Below are positions 8,077 through 18,352 of a stretch of DNA of 64,000 nucleotides, piece after piece. Position 1 is the first letter of the stretch. Each line of letters opens with the position of its first letter. Location: assembly GCA_965203045.1 (NCBI GenBank), contig OZ241850.1, positions 1,240,001 through 1,304,000 on the forward strand, read 5' to 3'. The notes below the pieces were generated by a model. It did no database searches and had not been told where the DNA came from. It saw nothing but the letters and a program-made list of their open reading frames with translations. The DNA is from G965203045 sp965203045. Its GTDB lineage: Bacteria; Pseudomonadota; Gammaproteobacteria; PS1; Pseudothioglobaceae. Made by a program: the position numbers and the translations under genes.

Positions 8077-11000
8077 ATGCCTAGAATAACTGATTTGTTG
8101 AAGCGAAAAATTTTATTTTTAGACGGTGCTATGGGGACCATGATTCAACGGCATAAGCTAACAGAAGCAGATTATCGCGGTGAGCAATTTAAAAATTGGC
8201 AGCTTGATGTTAAGGGTAATAATGATTTGTTGTGTTTAACTCAGCCAACAGTTATTAGCGCTATTCACGAGCAATACTTAGTGGCTGGTGCTGATATTAT
8301 TGAGACTAATTCTTTTAATGCGACCAAAGCTTCTTTATCGGATTATCAAATGGGTGAGTTGGCGTTTGATATTAATATTGCTGCTGCCAAGCTTGCCAAA
8401 CAGGTGGCGCAAAAATATAGCACTACCACTAAACCGCGTTTTGTTGCCGGTGTGCTGGGTCCTACCTCTAAGACTTGTTCTATCTCACCTGATGTTAACG
8501 ACCCCAGTTATCGTAATATCACCTTTGCTGATTTAGTTGCTGATTATAAACACTCAGCGCGTGGTTTAATTAAAGGTGGAGCAGACATATTACTTATTGA
8601 AACTATTTTTGATACTCTTAATGCTAAAGCTGCGATTTTTGCTGTTCAACAAGTATTTGCCAGTGATAATATCAAATTACCACTAATGATTTCCGGCACT
8701 ATTACTGATGCTTCGGGGCGTACTTTGTCTGGGCAAACTACTGAGGCTTTTTACAATAGTTTGCGTCATGCTAAGCCATTGCTAATTGGTCTTAACTGTG
8801 CCTTAGGTCCGGACTTATTACGTCAATATGTTGCTGAACTTGGACGTATTAGTGATTTTTTTATTTCAGCTCATCCTAACGCTGGCTTGCCTAATGAAAT
8901 GGGTGAATATGATTTATCAGCCCCAGAGATGGCAAGTCAAATTAAAGAGTGGGCACAGTCAGGTTTATTAAATATGGTTGGTGGTTGTTGCGGCACTACT
9001 CCTGAGCATATATCCGCTATGGTAAAAGCAGTTTCTGATATAACACCAAGAAAGCTACCAACTATTGCCAAACAGTGCAGATTATCAGGTCTTGAGCCAT
9101 GCAATATTGGTGATGATTCTTTATTTGTCAACGTTGGTGAACGTGCTAATATTACTGGTTCTGCTAAGTTTAAGCAATTGGTTTTGGCAGATGATTATAG
9201 TAGTGCATTATCAATTTGTCGACAACAAGTAGAAAATGGCGCGCAAATTATTGATATTAATATGGATGAGGCGCTACTTGATGGAGTGGCAGCTATGGTG
9301 AAATTTTTAAATTTAATTTCATCGGAACCCGATATTGCCCGCGTGCCCCTGATGATTGATTCTTCTAAATGGGAAATTATTGAAGCTGGTTTGCAATGTG
9401 TTCAAGGTAAAGTAATTGTTAATTCCATCTCACTTAAAGAGGGCTATGATAATTTTGTTAAACAGGCTAAATTATCTAAGCAATACGGAGCAGCAGTAAT
9501 TGTAATGGCTTTTGACGAGCGGGGTCAAGCAGATAGCGTGCAACGTAAAACAGCAATTTGTAAACGTGCTTATGATATTTTAGTGGATGATATAAATTTT
9601 GCGCCTGAGGATATTATTTTTGACCCTAATATTTTTGCTATTGCAACCGGCATTAAAGAACATAATAATTATGCTTTGGATTTTATTAGCGCTACTAAAT
9701 ACATCAAGCAAAACCTACCGTTCGCTAAAATATCAGGAGGGATTTCTAATGTATCTTTTGCCTTTCGTGGTAATAACGTTGTGCGTGAGGCAATTCACGC
9801 CAGTTTTTTATATCACGCCATTAAAGAGGGCATGACAATGGGCATTGTCAATGCCTCGCAATTAGTAGTTTATGACCAAATTGATACGGAATTAAAAAAT
9901 GCAGTTGATGCGGTGGTGCTAAATAATGATGATAAAGCTGGTGAACGCTTGGTGGAGTTAGCGTCTAAATTTAGTAGTAGTGGTGAGCAGTCTGGTAGTA
10001 GTATTGATTTGTCATGGCGGGAAAAACCGGTAGCAGAACGTTTGTCTTATGCTTTGGTAAAAGGTATTGTTGATTATATCAAAGAGGATACGCAGCAAGC
10101 GTTGGATAAATTAGGCAGGGGCATTTTAGTAATAGAAGGACCGCTGATGGAGGGTATGAATGTGGTAGGCGAGTTATTTGGTGCTGGCAAAATGTTCTTG
10201 CCACAAGTGGTTAAATCAGCGCGGGTGATGAAACAATCAGTGGCATATTTAGAACCTTTTATTCAGATGGAAAAACAAAGTGGTAAGATCACTAATAATG
10301 GCAAAATTTTACTAGCAACGGTAAAAGGTGATGTGCATGATATTGGTAAAAATATTGTTGGTGTGGTTTTGGCATGTAATAATTATAAGATTATTGATTT
10401 AGGAGTAATGGTTGATAGTCAAACTATTTTGCGCACCGCTAGTGAACAAAAAGTGGATATTATTGGTCTTTCTGGGTTGATAACTCCTTCGCTGGATGAA
10501 ATGGTTTTTGTGGCATCTGAGATGCAGCGGCTTGGATTTAAAATTCCATTACTTATTGGTGGTGCTACTACTTCTTTGGTTCACACCGCAGTTAAAATAG
10601 CATCCAATTATACCCCTGGTGTAGTTTATGTCAAAGATGCCTCAACCGCTGTGGGTATTGTAGCTAAATTATTATCTAGTGCTTTAAAAACCAATTTTTT
10701 GGTAGAAGTTGGCATTACATACGCAACAACTAGAGAGCGTCATAGTCAAAAAAACACTAAATTACTAAGCTTATCTCAAGCACGAGCAAACAAACTTAAA
10801 GCTGATTTTTCTGGTATTATCAAGCCTAAAAAATTAGGAGTACAAGTATTTAAAAATTATGATTTGCGACAATTAAGTAAATTTATTGATTGGACGCCGT
10901 TTTTTAAAACTTGGGAGTTGGCTGGTAAGTTTCCTAAAATTTTAGACGATAAAGTTATCGGCAAACAGGCAAATGAATTATATGTAGATGCCAAAAATAT

Positions 11001-11715
11001 GCTAGAGAAGATTATTAAGCATAAATCATTACAAGCAAATGCGGTAATTGGCTTGTTTAGGGCTCAGGCAAAGGGTGATGATATTGAGGTTTATAATGAA
11101 CACGGCAAATTACTGGTCACACTTAATCATTTGAGGCAACAAATTGATAAAAAAGGTTTAAATTCTAATTTTTGTTTAAGTGATTTTATTGCTCCTAAAA
11201 GTAGTGGTGTCGTTGATTATATTGGCGCTTTTGCAGTTAGCTCCGGTATTAATAGTGATAAGCTGGTAGCAAATTATGAAAAAAATTATGATGATTACAA
11301 TGCTATTATGGCAAAAGCATTGGCCGACAGATTGGCAGAAGCATTTGCCGAACTAATGCATAGTCGCGTTAGAACCGAATTTTGGGGCTACCAAACCAAA
11401 CAGTTTAGTAATGAAGATTTAATTAGTGAAAAATATCAAGGCATACGTCCTGCCCCAGGTTATCCAGCATGTCCCGAACACAGTGAAAAACGAAAACTTT
11501 GGCAATTACTTAGTGTGAAAAAAAATGCTCAAATTAGTCTTACTGATAATTTTGCTATGTTGCCAGCTGCTAGTGTTAGTGGCTGGTATTTTGTTCATTC
11601 TGATGCTAGATATTTTGGTGTTGGTAAAATTAATAACGAACAGGTAGAAGACTATGCTAAACGTAAAAATATAACTTTAGTTCAAGCACAAAAATTACTC
11701 AGTGCCAATATATGA
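8077..11715 (+). CDS. metH: Cobalamin-dependent methionine synthase
   Basis: 1212 residues from the ATG at 8077; an in-frame ATG at 8038 would add 13 residues absent from the family, where the protein starts just before LFLDGAMGTMIQ. Transfers methyl from 5-methyl-tetrahydrofolate to homocysteine through cob(I)alamin. Four modules are present: homocysteine-binding with zinc ligands C241 (GLNCALG) and C304/C305 (GGCCGTTP); folate-binding (about 340-600; FVNVGERANITG, ISGGISNVSFAFRG); B12-binding with DVHDIGKNI and axial His754; and the C-terminal S-adenosylmethionine-dependent reactivation domain (RPAPGYPACPEHSEK). Length and residue spacing track E. coli MetH within about six positions. It depends on B12 supply. 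Divergent from the sulfur-globule-like gene; 63 bases precede valS. Confidence 0.97.
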   Translation: MPRITDLLKRKILFLDGAMGTMIQRHKLTEADYRGEQFKNWQLDVKGNNDLLCLTQPTVISAIHEQYLVAGADIIETNSFNATKASLSDYQMGELAFDINIAAAKLAKQVAQKYSTTTKPRFVAGVLGPTSKTCSISPDVNDPSYRNITFADLVADYKHSARGLIKGGADILLIETIFDTLNAKAAIFAVQQVFASDNIKLPLMISGTITDASGRTLSGQTTEAFYNSLRHAKPLLIGLNCALGPDLLRQYVAELGRISDFFISAHPNAGLPNEMGEYDLSAPEMASQIKEWAQSGLLNMVGGCCGTTPEHISAMVKAVSDITPRKLPTIAKQCRLSGLEPCNIGDDSLFVNVGERANITGSAKFKQLVLADDYSSALSICRQQVENGAQIIDINMDEALLDGVAAMVKFLNLISSEPDIARVPLMIDSSKWEIIEAGLQCVQGKVIVNSISLKEGYDNFVKQAKLSKQYGAAVIVMAFDERGQADSVQRKTAICKRAYDILVDDINFAPEDIIFDPNIFAIATGIKEHNNYALDFISATKYIKQNLPFAKISGGISNVSFAFRGNNVVREAIHASFLYHAIKEGMTMGIVNASQLVVYDQIDTELKNAVDAVVLNNDDKAGERLVELASKFSSSGEQSGSSIDLSWREKPVAERLSYALVKGIVDYIKEDTQQALDKLGRGILVIEGPLMEGMNVVGELFGAGKMFLPQVVKSARVMKQSVAYLEPFIQMEKQSGKITNNGKILLATVKGDVHDIGKNIVGVVLACNNYKIIDLGVMVDSQTILRTASEQKVDIIGLSGLITPSLDEMVFVASEMQRLGFKIPLLIGGATTSLVHTAVKIASNYTPGVVYVKDASTAVGIVAKLLSSALKTNFLVEVGITYATTRERHSQKNTKLLSLSQARANKLKADFSGIIKPKKLGVQVFKNYDLRQLSKFIDWTPFFKTWELAGKFPKILDDKVIGKQANELYVDAKNMLEKIIKHKSLQANAVIGLFRAQAKGDDIEVYNEHGKLLVTLNHLRQQIDKKGLNSNFCLSDFIAPKSSGVVDYIGAFAVSSGINSDKLVANYEKNYDDYNAIMAKALADRLAEAFAELMHSRVRTEFWGYQTKQFSNEDLISEKYQGIRPAPGYPACPEHSEKRKLWQLLSVKKNAQISLTDNFAMLPAASVSGWYFVHSDARYFGVGKINNEQVEDYAKRKNITLVQAQKLLSANI

Positions 11716-11743
11716 CAAATTAGTTTTTTATTTACCAATTGCG

Positions 11744-11749
11744 TATAAT
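11744..11749 (+). promoter_or_regulatory. Possible -10 element for the valS operon
   Basis: A perfect TATAAT in the 63-base gap between metH and valS; transcription would start near 11756, about 23 bases before the valS ATG. No convincing -35 at 16-18 bases upstream, so this is a weak call. Confidence 0.35.
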
Positions 11750-11778
11750 AGCCAATTTGTTAGGTAATTTAGGTGTTT

Positions 11779-14526
11779 ATGGATAAAGTTTATCATCCAC
11801 AAGAAATTGAAAATCGTTATCTTAATCATTGGTCCAATCTAAACTTATTTGCTGCTAATACTAGAGGCAAGTCTAAACAATCTTATTGTGTTATGCTACC
11901 GCCTCCTAATATAACCGGTAGCTTGCATATGGGACATGCTTTTCAGCATACTATTATGGATATTCTTATTCGTAGTCAAAAAATGCAAGGTAAATCTGTT
12001 TTATGGCAGGTGGGCACCGACCATGCTGGTATTGCTACTCAAATGGTAGTGGAAAGACAATTAAGTGCTAAAGGTATTAAGCGCGTTGATTTAGAGCGCG
12101 ATAAGTTTGTGGATGAAGTTTGGCAGTGGAAAAAAACATCTGGTAATACCATTACTGAACAGATGAGGCGTTTAGGATTAGCAGTTGATTGGAATCGGAA
12201 AAGATTTACATTAGATGATGGTTTATCTAATGCTGTTAGAGAAGTGTTTGTTAATTTGTATGAGCAAGGCTTGATTTATCGTGGCAAACGTCTGGTAAAT
12301 TGGGACCCGATGCTAAAAACAGCGGTATCCGATTTAGAGGTAGAAAATGTAGAAGAAAAAGGTTTGATGTATTTTATACGCTATCCATTAATAGATAGTG
12401 GTTTTTTAGAAATCGCCACTACTAGGCCAGAGACTATCCTTGCTGACGGTGCGCTAGCGGTTAATCCTGCTGATAAACGTTATAAGCACTTAATTGGCAA
12501 AAAAGTTATAGTTCCTGTTTGTAAACGTATCGTGTCTATTATTGCTGACGATTATGTAGATATGGACTTTGGTAGTGGTTGCGTTAAAATTACTCCAGCA
12601 CATGATTTTAATGATTATGAAGTCGGCAAACGTCATCAAATAAAGCCTATTAACATTTTTGCAGCAGATGCCAGCCTTAATAATAATACACCTAAGGAGT
12701 ATCAAGGTTTGGACAGGTTTGTTGCTAGAGATAAAATTGTAGCTGAGTTAAGGTCTCAAGGTTTGTTGTTAAAAACCATCTCTCATAGTCTAAAACTTCC
12801 CAAGGGTGACCGTACTGGTAGTGTTATTGAGCCATATTTGACTGACCAATGGTTTGTTAAAACAGCGCAACTATCCAGTCCTGCTATTGATGCTGTTAGA
12901 AGAGGTACTATTCGTTTTGTGCCCCCTAATTGGCAGAAAACTTATTTTAATTGGATGGATAATATTGCTGATTGGTGTGTTTCTCGCCAAATTTGGTGGG
13001 GGCATCGCATTCCTGCTTGGTATGATGACAAGGGTAATATTTATGTTGCAACTAGTCTAGAGGAGGCACAAAAAAAAGCGGGTGCAGAAGTTAAACTTGT
13101 CCAAGATGAAGATGTGCTTGATACTTGGTTTTCTTCTGCTTTATGGCCGTTTTCTACTCTAGGTTGGCCTGAAAAAACCTCAGAATTATCTTATTTTTAT
13201 CCTACTAGCGTCTTAGTAACAGGTTTTGATATTATCTTTTTTTGGGTAGCAAGAATGATAATGTTTGGGCTTAAATTTATTGGCGATGTGCCTTTTAGAG
13301 ATATTTATATCACCGGTCTTATTCGTGACCATAATGGTCAGAAAATGTCTAAATCCAAGGGTAATGTTTTAGATCCAATTGATTGTATTGATGGTATTAG
13401 TTTAGGGGATTTATTAGCAAAACGTATAACTGGCTTGATGCAACCAAAAATGGTCGAAAGAATCAAAAAAGCAACTAATAAGACTTATCCAAATGGCATA
13501 CCAGCTTTTGGCACTGATGCGTTACGTTTTACTTTTGCTTCTCTGGCTTCATTTGGGCATGATATTTCCTTTGATTTAAAACGTGTTGAAGCATATCGTA
13601 ATTTTTGTAATAAACTTTGGAATGCAGCACGCTTTGTGCTTGCTAATTTAGATAAAGACGCACTTAGTAAAAATATAGCTAGCGCTAGTAATATTGATAG
13701 TTGGATTGAGTCTCAATTAGCCCAAAATATTAAAATAACAAATAAGCATATCAAAGATTATCGCTTTGATTTAATGGCGAAAAACTTATATAGTTTTGTT
13801 TGGCATGATTATTGTGATTGGTATTTAGAGTTTGCTAAAATTCAGTTAAAAAATCAGCACCAAAATCCAAAAACTCAGCAAGTATTACTAGTAACTTTGA
13901 TCAACATATTAAAATTACTACATCCAATAATACCTTTTATTACTGAAGAAATTTATCGTCATTGTCAGACGTATTTAGCTTCCAAAAGTCTTAGTTTAGC
14001 AAGTGAAAAATATCCAGATGTAGGCGATTTTAATATTGATAAAAAAGCCTTTTCTGAAATTAAATATTTACAAGATTTTATTTTAGCAGTGCGTCAAATT
14101 CGCTCTAAGCACAATATTGCACCATCTAAGAAATTGCCGTGTTTATTAGCTGAGTATAGAAGTCAAGATATTAAGCTTATTGATGCTAATGAAACCTTAT
14201 TAACCGGTATTGCTAAATTGACAAGCATTGAATTCATTAATGCTCAAAAAATGCTGCCAAAGTGCGCTACCATGGTGGTCGGTAAGCTTAGAATTTTAAT
14301 TCCATTTAAAAATTTGATTGATAAGGGCGAAGAAATTAAACGCTTAAATCAAGAAATTGCGAAATTAAGCAAACAACAACGACAATTTCAGGCAAAATTG
14401 GACAATGAACAATTTGTAAATAATGCCCCGCCTACAATTGTTACCGCAGAAAAAGCGAAATTAGTCAGTATTAATAACAGTTTAGTTGCATTAAATGAGC
14501 AATATCAGACTATTAGCAAACTATGA
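11779..14526 (+). CDS. valS: Valyl-tRNA synthetase
   Basis: 915 residues from the ATG at 11779. An in-frame GTG at 11773 is possible, but the TTAGGTG ribosome site is better placed for the ATG and MDKVYHPQEIE matches family N-termini. Class I synthetase: HMGH at 50-53 in PPPNITGSLHMGH, KMSKS at 522-526, a CP1 editing domain with TTRPETILADGALAVNP, the anticodon-binding domain, and a C-terminal coiled-coil arm (about 850-915, INRLNQEIAKLSKQQ-like heptads). Charges tRNA-Val; the window also has a tRNA-Val(TAC). Its stop overlaps the next start (ATGA), beginning a seven-gene co-directional run to tusA. Confidence 0.97.
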   Translation: MDKVYHPQEIENRYLNHWSNLNLFAANTRGKSKQSYCVMLPPPNITGSLHMGHAFQHTIMDILIRSQKMQGKSVLWQVGTDHAGIATQMVVERQLSAKGIKRVDLERDKFVDEVWQWKKTSGNTITEQMRRLGLAVDWNRKRFTLDDGLSNAVREVFVNLYEQGLIYRGKRLVNWDPMLKTAVSDLEVENVEEKGLMYFIRYPLIDSGFLEIATTRPETILADGALAVNPADKRYKHLIGKKVIVPVCKRIVSIIADDYVDMDFGSGCVKITPAHDFNDYEVGKRHQIKPINIFAADASLNNNTPKEYQGLDRFVARDKIVAELRSQGLLLKTISHSLKLPKGDRTGSVIEPYLTDQWFVKTAQLSSPAIDAVRRGTIRFVPPNWQKTYFNWMDNIADWCVSRQIWWGHRIPAWYDDKGNIYVATSLEEAQKKAGAEVKLVQDEDVLDTWFSSALWPFSTLGWPEKTSELSYFYPTSVLVTGFDIIFFWVARMIMFGLKFIGDVPFRDIYITGLIRDHNGQKMSKSKGNVLDPIDCIDGISLGDLLAKRITGLMQPKMVERIKKATNKTYPNGIPAFGTDALRFTFASLASFGHDISFDLKRVEAYRNFCNKLWNAARFVLANLDKDALSKNIASASNIDSWIESQLAQNIKITNKHIKDYRFDLMAKNLYSFVWHDYCDWYLEFAKIQLKNQHQNPKTQQVLLVTLINILKLLHPIIPFITEEIYRHCQTYLASKSLSLASEKYPDVGDFNIDKKAFSEIKYLQDFILAVRQIRSKHNIAPSKKLPCLLAEYRSQDIKLIDANETLLTGIAKLTSIEFINAQKMLPKCATMVVGKLRILIPFKNLIDKGEEIKRLNQEIAKLSKQQRQFQAKLDNEQFVNNAPPTIVTAEKAKLVSINNSLVALNEQYQTISKL

Positions 14527-15170
14527 TTAGAATCATTTTATTATTGATAACTATACAATTACAGGCGCAAACCTCTGTTTATGTTAGTGATCAGGTTGAA
14601 ATTCCGGTACGTAGTGAGAAAAGTAGTAGTAGCGAGATGATTAGAATGGTAACTTCGGGTGATGAATTATTCTTGCTACAAACCACTGATTCTGGTTGGA
14701 CACAGGTAGAGACCAAGCAGGGCGAGACAGGCTGGATTGCTTCACGTTATTTAATGGGCAGTCGTGCGGCAAGGTCTGAGCTAGCTATATTACAAGATAG
14801 GTATAATGCTACTCAACATAATTTAAGTCAGTTGAAAAAACGTTTTACAAGCTTAGAAAAACAATTTCAGCAATTATCACAGCAACAGCGACAAACTTTG
14901 ATTGAAAAAAATAAAGCTGAAGTTCAAATTGAACATATCCAGAAAACCTACCAAGATGCAATTAAAATTGAGCATAAAAATCGCCAATTAACCAGTCAAA
15001 TTTTGCAACAAGCATCACAAATACAATTACTCAGACAAAATACCAGTTACGAACAAGAGCGTAGCGCTAGAAATTGGTTTATTGTTGGCGCTTTGGTTTT
15101 GTTAGTAGGAGCTATTATTGGCGCTATTTTGGGTAAAATCTTTTTTCAAAAACGCAAATCTTACTTATGA
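14523..15170 (+). CDS. TIGR04211-type SH3 domain protein (YgiM-like)
   Basis: 215 residues. Order of elements: signal peptide (1-16, ending LQAQ), bacterial SH3 domain (about 17-78, with VSDQVEIPVRSEKSSSSEMI and ETGWIASRYLMG), a Gln-rich coiled coil (about 85-180), then one membrane helix (about 186-208, FIVGALVLLVGAIIGAILG) and a short basic tail. This is the layout of the E. coli YgiM/TIGR04211 family: periplasmic SH3 domain, coiled coil and C-terminal anchor. Function is not established; a role at the cell envelope is likely. It overlaps valS and guaB by four bases on each side, so it is translated within their operon. Confidence 0.85.
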   Translation: MIRIILLLITIQLQAQTSVYVSDQVEIPVRSEKSSSSEMIRMVTSGDELFLLQTTDSGWTQVETKQGETGWIASRYLMGSRAARSELAILQDRYNATQHNLSQLKKRFTSLEKQFQQLSQQQRQTLIEKNKAEVQIEHIQKTYQDAIKIEHKNRQLTSQILQQASQIQLLRQNTSYEQERSARNWFIVGALVLLVGAIIGAILGKIFFQKRKSYL

Positions 15171-16630
15171 AAAAAATCCAGCCAATTGCCCTGACTTTTG
15201 ATGATGTCTTAATTGTTCCCAATCATTCAACTGTATTGCCAAAAGCAACCGATATTAGCACCCAATTAACCTCTAATATTAAACTAAGAACACCTCTTCT
15301 ATCTGCGGCGATGGATACTGTTACTGAATCTAAACTTGCCATTGCTATTGCCCAAGAAGGTGGTTTGGGTATTATTCATAAAAATATCTCAGCTGATGAC
15401 CAAGCGCGTGAAGTCAGTAAGGTCAAACGTCATGAGAGTAACATTATTCGCAACCCTGTCACAGTTGATGCCAATGCTAGTATTGCTGATGTGCTTAATT
15501 TACAAAAGCAGTATGGTATTTCAGCACTGCCTGTTTTAAAAGATGGCCAATTACGGGGCTTGATTACTAGTCGTGATATTCGTTTTCAAGAAAATTTAGC
15601 TAGTTTGGTAAAAGATAATATGACACCTAAAAATAAACTTATTACTGTTAGGCAAAATATTGAACTTAGCAAAATTAAAGCGTTATTACACCGTTATCGC
15701 ATTGAACGTGTGCTTGTAGTTGATAATAGTTTTAAACTGAACGGCATGATTACAGTTAAAGATATTGAACGTTCATCTCATTACCCAAATGCTAGTAAAG
15801 ATAAATTAGAAAGATTGCTTGTTGGTGCCGCAGTTGGCGTTGGTAGTGGGACTTCCGCTCGTATTGCCGGCTTAGTTAATGCCGGTGTTGACGTGATTGT
15901 TATTGATACTGCCCATGGGCATTCCCAACAAGTGATTGATAGGGTCATTAAAACTAAAAAGCAATATCCAAAACTTGATATTATTGCTGGTAATATCGCA
16001 ACTGCCGATGCTGCTAAGGCGTTGGCAAAGGCAGGCGTTGATGCGGTTAAAGTTGGCATTGGTCCCGGTAGTATTTGCACTACTCGTATTGTTGCCGGAG
16101 TAGGTATGCCTCAAATTAGTGCTATTATTAATGTTGCTAACGCCCTAGTTAAGACCAAGGTTGGTGTGATTGCTGATGGTGGTATTCGTTATTCAGGTGA
16201 TATTGCTAAAGCCTTTGTTGCTGGGGCTAATGCAGTTATGATTGGTAGTTTGTTTGCTGGGACTGAGGAAGCCCCAGGCGAAATTGAACTTTATAAGGGA
16301 CGCAGTTATAAGTCTTATCGTGGTATGGGTTCAATTAGTGCTATGGAGCAAGTTTATGGTTCTTCTGACAGATATTTTCAAATTGATAAACAAGCTGATA
16401 AATTAGTTCCAGAAGGCGTTGAAGGTAGGGTGCCTTTTAAAGGGGCATTACGCGCTATTGTACATCAAATGATAGGCGGTGTGCGCGCGATGATGGGCTA
16501 TGCTGGTTGTAAAAGTTTGTCTCAAATGCACATCAAAGCTCAATTTGTTCAAATTACAAACGCTGGGATGGTCGAATCTCATGTGCATGATGTAAGTATT
16601 ACTAAAGAAGCACCGAACTATCATAAATAA
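15167..16630 (+). CDS. guaB: Inosine-5'-monophosphate dehydrogenase
   Basis: 487 residues. Converts IMP to XMP with NAD+, the first committed step of GMP synthesis. The barrel opens with ALTFDDVLIVPNHSTVLP; two CBS domains (about 92-205) follow, with NPVTVDANASIADVL and GLITSRDIRF; the catalytic loop is GPGSICTTR with Cys304; the flap contains the YRGMGS segment. Length is that of E. coli GuaB (488). No guaA follows it here. ATGA overlap with the SH3 protein gene and only three bases before msbA. Confidence 0.97.
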   Translation: MKKIQPIALTFDDVLIVPNHSTVLPKATDISTQLTSNIKLRTPLLSAAMDTVTESKLAIAIAQEGGLGIIHKNISADDQAREVSKVKRHESNIIRNPVTVDANASIADVLNLQKQYGISALPVLKDGQLRGLITSRDIRFQENLASLVKDNMTPKNKLITVRQNIELSKIKALLHRYRIERVLVVDNSFKLNGMITVKDIERSSHYPNASKDKLERLLVGAAVGVGSGTSARIAGLVNAGVDVIVIDTAHGHSQQVIDRVIKTKKQYPKLDIIAGNIATADAAKALAKAGVDAVKVGIGPGSICTTRIVAGVGMPQISAIINVANALVKTKVGVIADGGIRYSGDIAKAFVAGANAVMIGSLFAGTEEAPGEIELYKGRSYKSYRGMGSISAMEQVYGSSDRYFQIDKQADKLVPEGVEGRVPFKGALRAIVHQMIGGVRAMMGYAGCKSLSQMHIKAQFVQITNAGMVESHVHDVSITKEAPNYHK

Positions 16631-16633
16631 AGC

Positions 16634-18352
16634 ATGTCATATTTATCTTTTTTTAGGCGACTTTATCCTTACATCAACCCTTATTTAGACAAAATTATTA
16701 TTACCATTTTTGCTGTTATTATTGCTAGCGCGTTTACTAGCGCTTTACCGGAGTTAACTGGTAGGATTGTGGATAATTTATTCGGCTTTGAACGTAAACA
16801 TTCTCAAGCGTTTTTTTATGCTGTTGTTTTATTTAGTATTGGTTTTTTAAGCGCATCATTTACTTTGTTACATACCGCTAGTAATTCTTGGGTTTCACAA
16901 CAGGTGGTCTTTAATTTGCGAAAGGATGTTTTTAGTAAGATTTTAAAGCTACCAACTACTTATTTTGATGCAAATAGCACTGGTAGTATTTTGGCAAAAA
17001 TTACTTATGATATTGAACAAATATCCAGAGCAATTTCAGGAATTTGGATTAGTTTAATTCAAGCTTTAGCAATGGTAATTATTCTAATTAGTTATTTGGT
17101 TTATAAAAGTTGGCAACTTAGTTTAGTATTATTAGCGCTCATGCCTATTATTGTTTGGAGTGTGCGTTTGGCAGCAACGAAGATGCGTCGTTCTAGTCAA
17201 ATTGTCCAGCAGTCTATGGGTAAGCTCACTCATTTACTAAATGAAGATATTTCTGCCCAAGCATTAGTTAAGCTTTATCACGCGCAAAAATCTGAAAAAC
17301 AACGGTTTTTTAATCTTGGTGCTAAAATTCGTAAGCAACGTTTTCAATTGGACATAGTGGGTAGTTTAAATACTGCTATTGCTAGTGTTGGTCTTGCTAT
17401 TAGTCTTAGTGTAGTGGTGTATTTTTCTAGTGTTTATTTACAAATGAGCGCTGGTGATTTTTTAGCTTTTTTTACCGCTCTTACTATTTTAATCAAGCCG
17501 GTTAAACAAGTGATTAATATCAATAAACCTTTACAAATTGCCTTAGCAGGCGCTGAGAGTGTGTTTAGGTTATTAGATTTAGAAGAACAATTTAATGTTA
17601 AAACTAAGGAATTGCCAATTGTTAAGGGTAATATTAATTTTAAAAACGTTAATTTTGGTTATAAATTTAATAAAACTATCCTTAGCGATATTAATTTAAC
17701 TATTAAAGAGGGGCAAACTATTGCCTTAGTTGGAGAGACTGGTAGTGGTAAGAGTACGATTGTCCAATTATTATGCCGATTTTATGAGTTAGATAAAGGC
17801 ATCATTGAGCTTGAAGGGGTTGATATTAGTCAATTAGACCTTGAAGAATATCGTAAAGTATTGAGCTTTGTTGACCAATCGGTGCAGCTATTTGATACTA
17901 GCATTGCTAAAAATATTGCTTTTGGTCGGGAAGATATGCCTTTTGCAATAATTAAACAAGCTGCGGATATGGCATTTGCTACCGATTTTATTGAAAAACT
18001 ACCTGATAAGTTTGATAGTGAAATTGGTGAAGATGGAGTTCAACTTTCAGGAGGGCAACGCCAAAGATTAGCCATAGCAAGAGCCTTGGCAAAAAATACA
18101 CCGATTTTGATTTTTGATGAAGCAACTTCATCGCTAGATAATAAAACCGAAAAACAAGTCCAGCGCGCAATTGCTAACCTGCGCGGGCATAAAACCTTAA
18201 TTATTATCGCTCATCGTTTAACCACAGTAGTACATGCTGATAATATTGTTGTATTGGGTAAAGGACGTATTATTGAGCAAGGTAAACATCAGTATTTGCT
18301 TAGAAAACAAGGCTTGTATGCTCAACTTTATAACGCTGATGTATTTACCTAA
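16634..18352 (+). CDS. msbA: MsbA-type lipid A/ABC exporter
   Basis: 572 residues, a fused half-transporter that acts as a homodimer. Six membrane helices occupy about 20-320; the ATPase domain has Walker A GETGSGKST (367-375), signature LSGGQRQR (471 on), Walker B ILIFDEATSSLD and the H-loop IIIAHRL. Segments such as RFFNLGAKIRKQRF and VKQVININKPLQ are those of MsbA, which flips lipid A-core across the inner membrane, and the length is close to E. coli MsbA (582). A related multidrug exporter cannot be fully excluded because lpxK, the usual partner, is not adjacent. The last 14 bases overlap tsaC. Confidence 0.85.
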   Translation: MSYLSFFRRLYPYINPYLDKIIITIFAVIIASAFTSALPELTGRIVDNLFGFERKHSQAFFYAVVLFSIGFLSASFTLLHTASNSWVSQQVVFNLRKDVFSKILKLPTTYFDANSTGSILAKITYDIEQISRAISGIWISLIQALAMVIILISYLVYKSWQLSLVLLALMPIIVWSVRLAATKMRRSSQIVQQSMGKLTHLLNEDISAQALVKLYHAQKSEKQRFFNLGAKIRKQRFQLDIVGSLNTAIASVGLAISLSVVVYFSSVYLQMSAGDFLAFFTALTILIKPVKQVININKPLQIALAGAESVFRLLDLEEQFNVKTKELPIVKGNINFKNVNFGYKFNKTILSDINLTIKEGQTIALVGETGSGKSTIVQLLCRFYELDKGIIELEGVDISQLDLEEYRKVLSFVDQSVQLFDTSIAKNIAFGREDMPFAIIKQAADMAFATDFIEKLPDKFDSEIGEDGVQLSGGQRQRLAIARALAKNTPILIFDEATSSLDNKTEKQVQRAIANLRGHKTLIIIAHRLTTVVHADNIVVLGKGRIIEQGKHQYLLRKQGLYAQLYNADVFT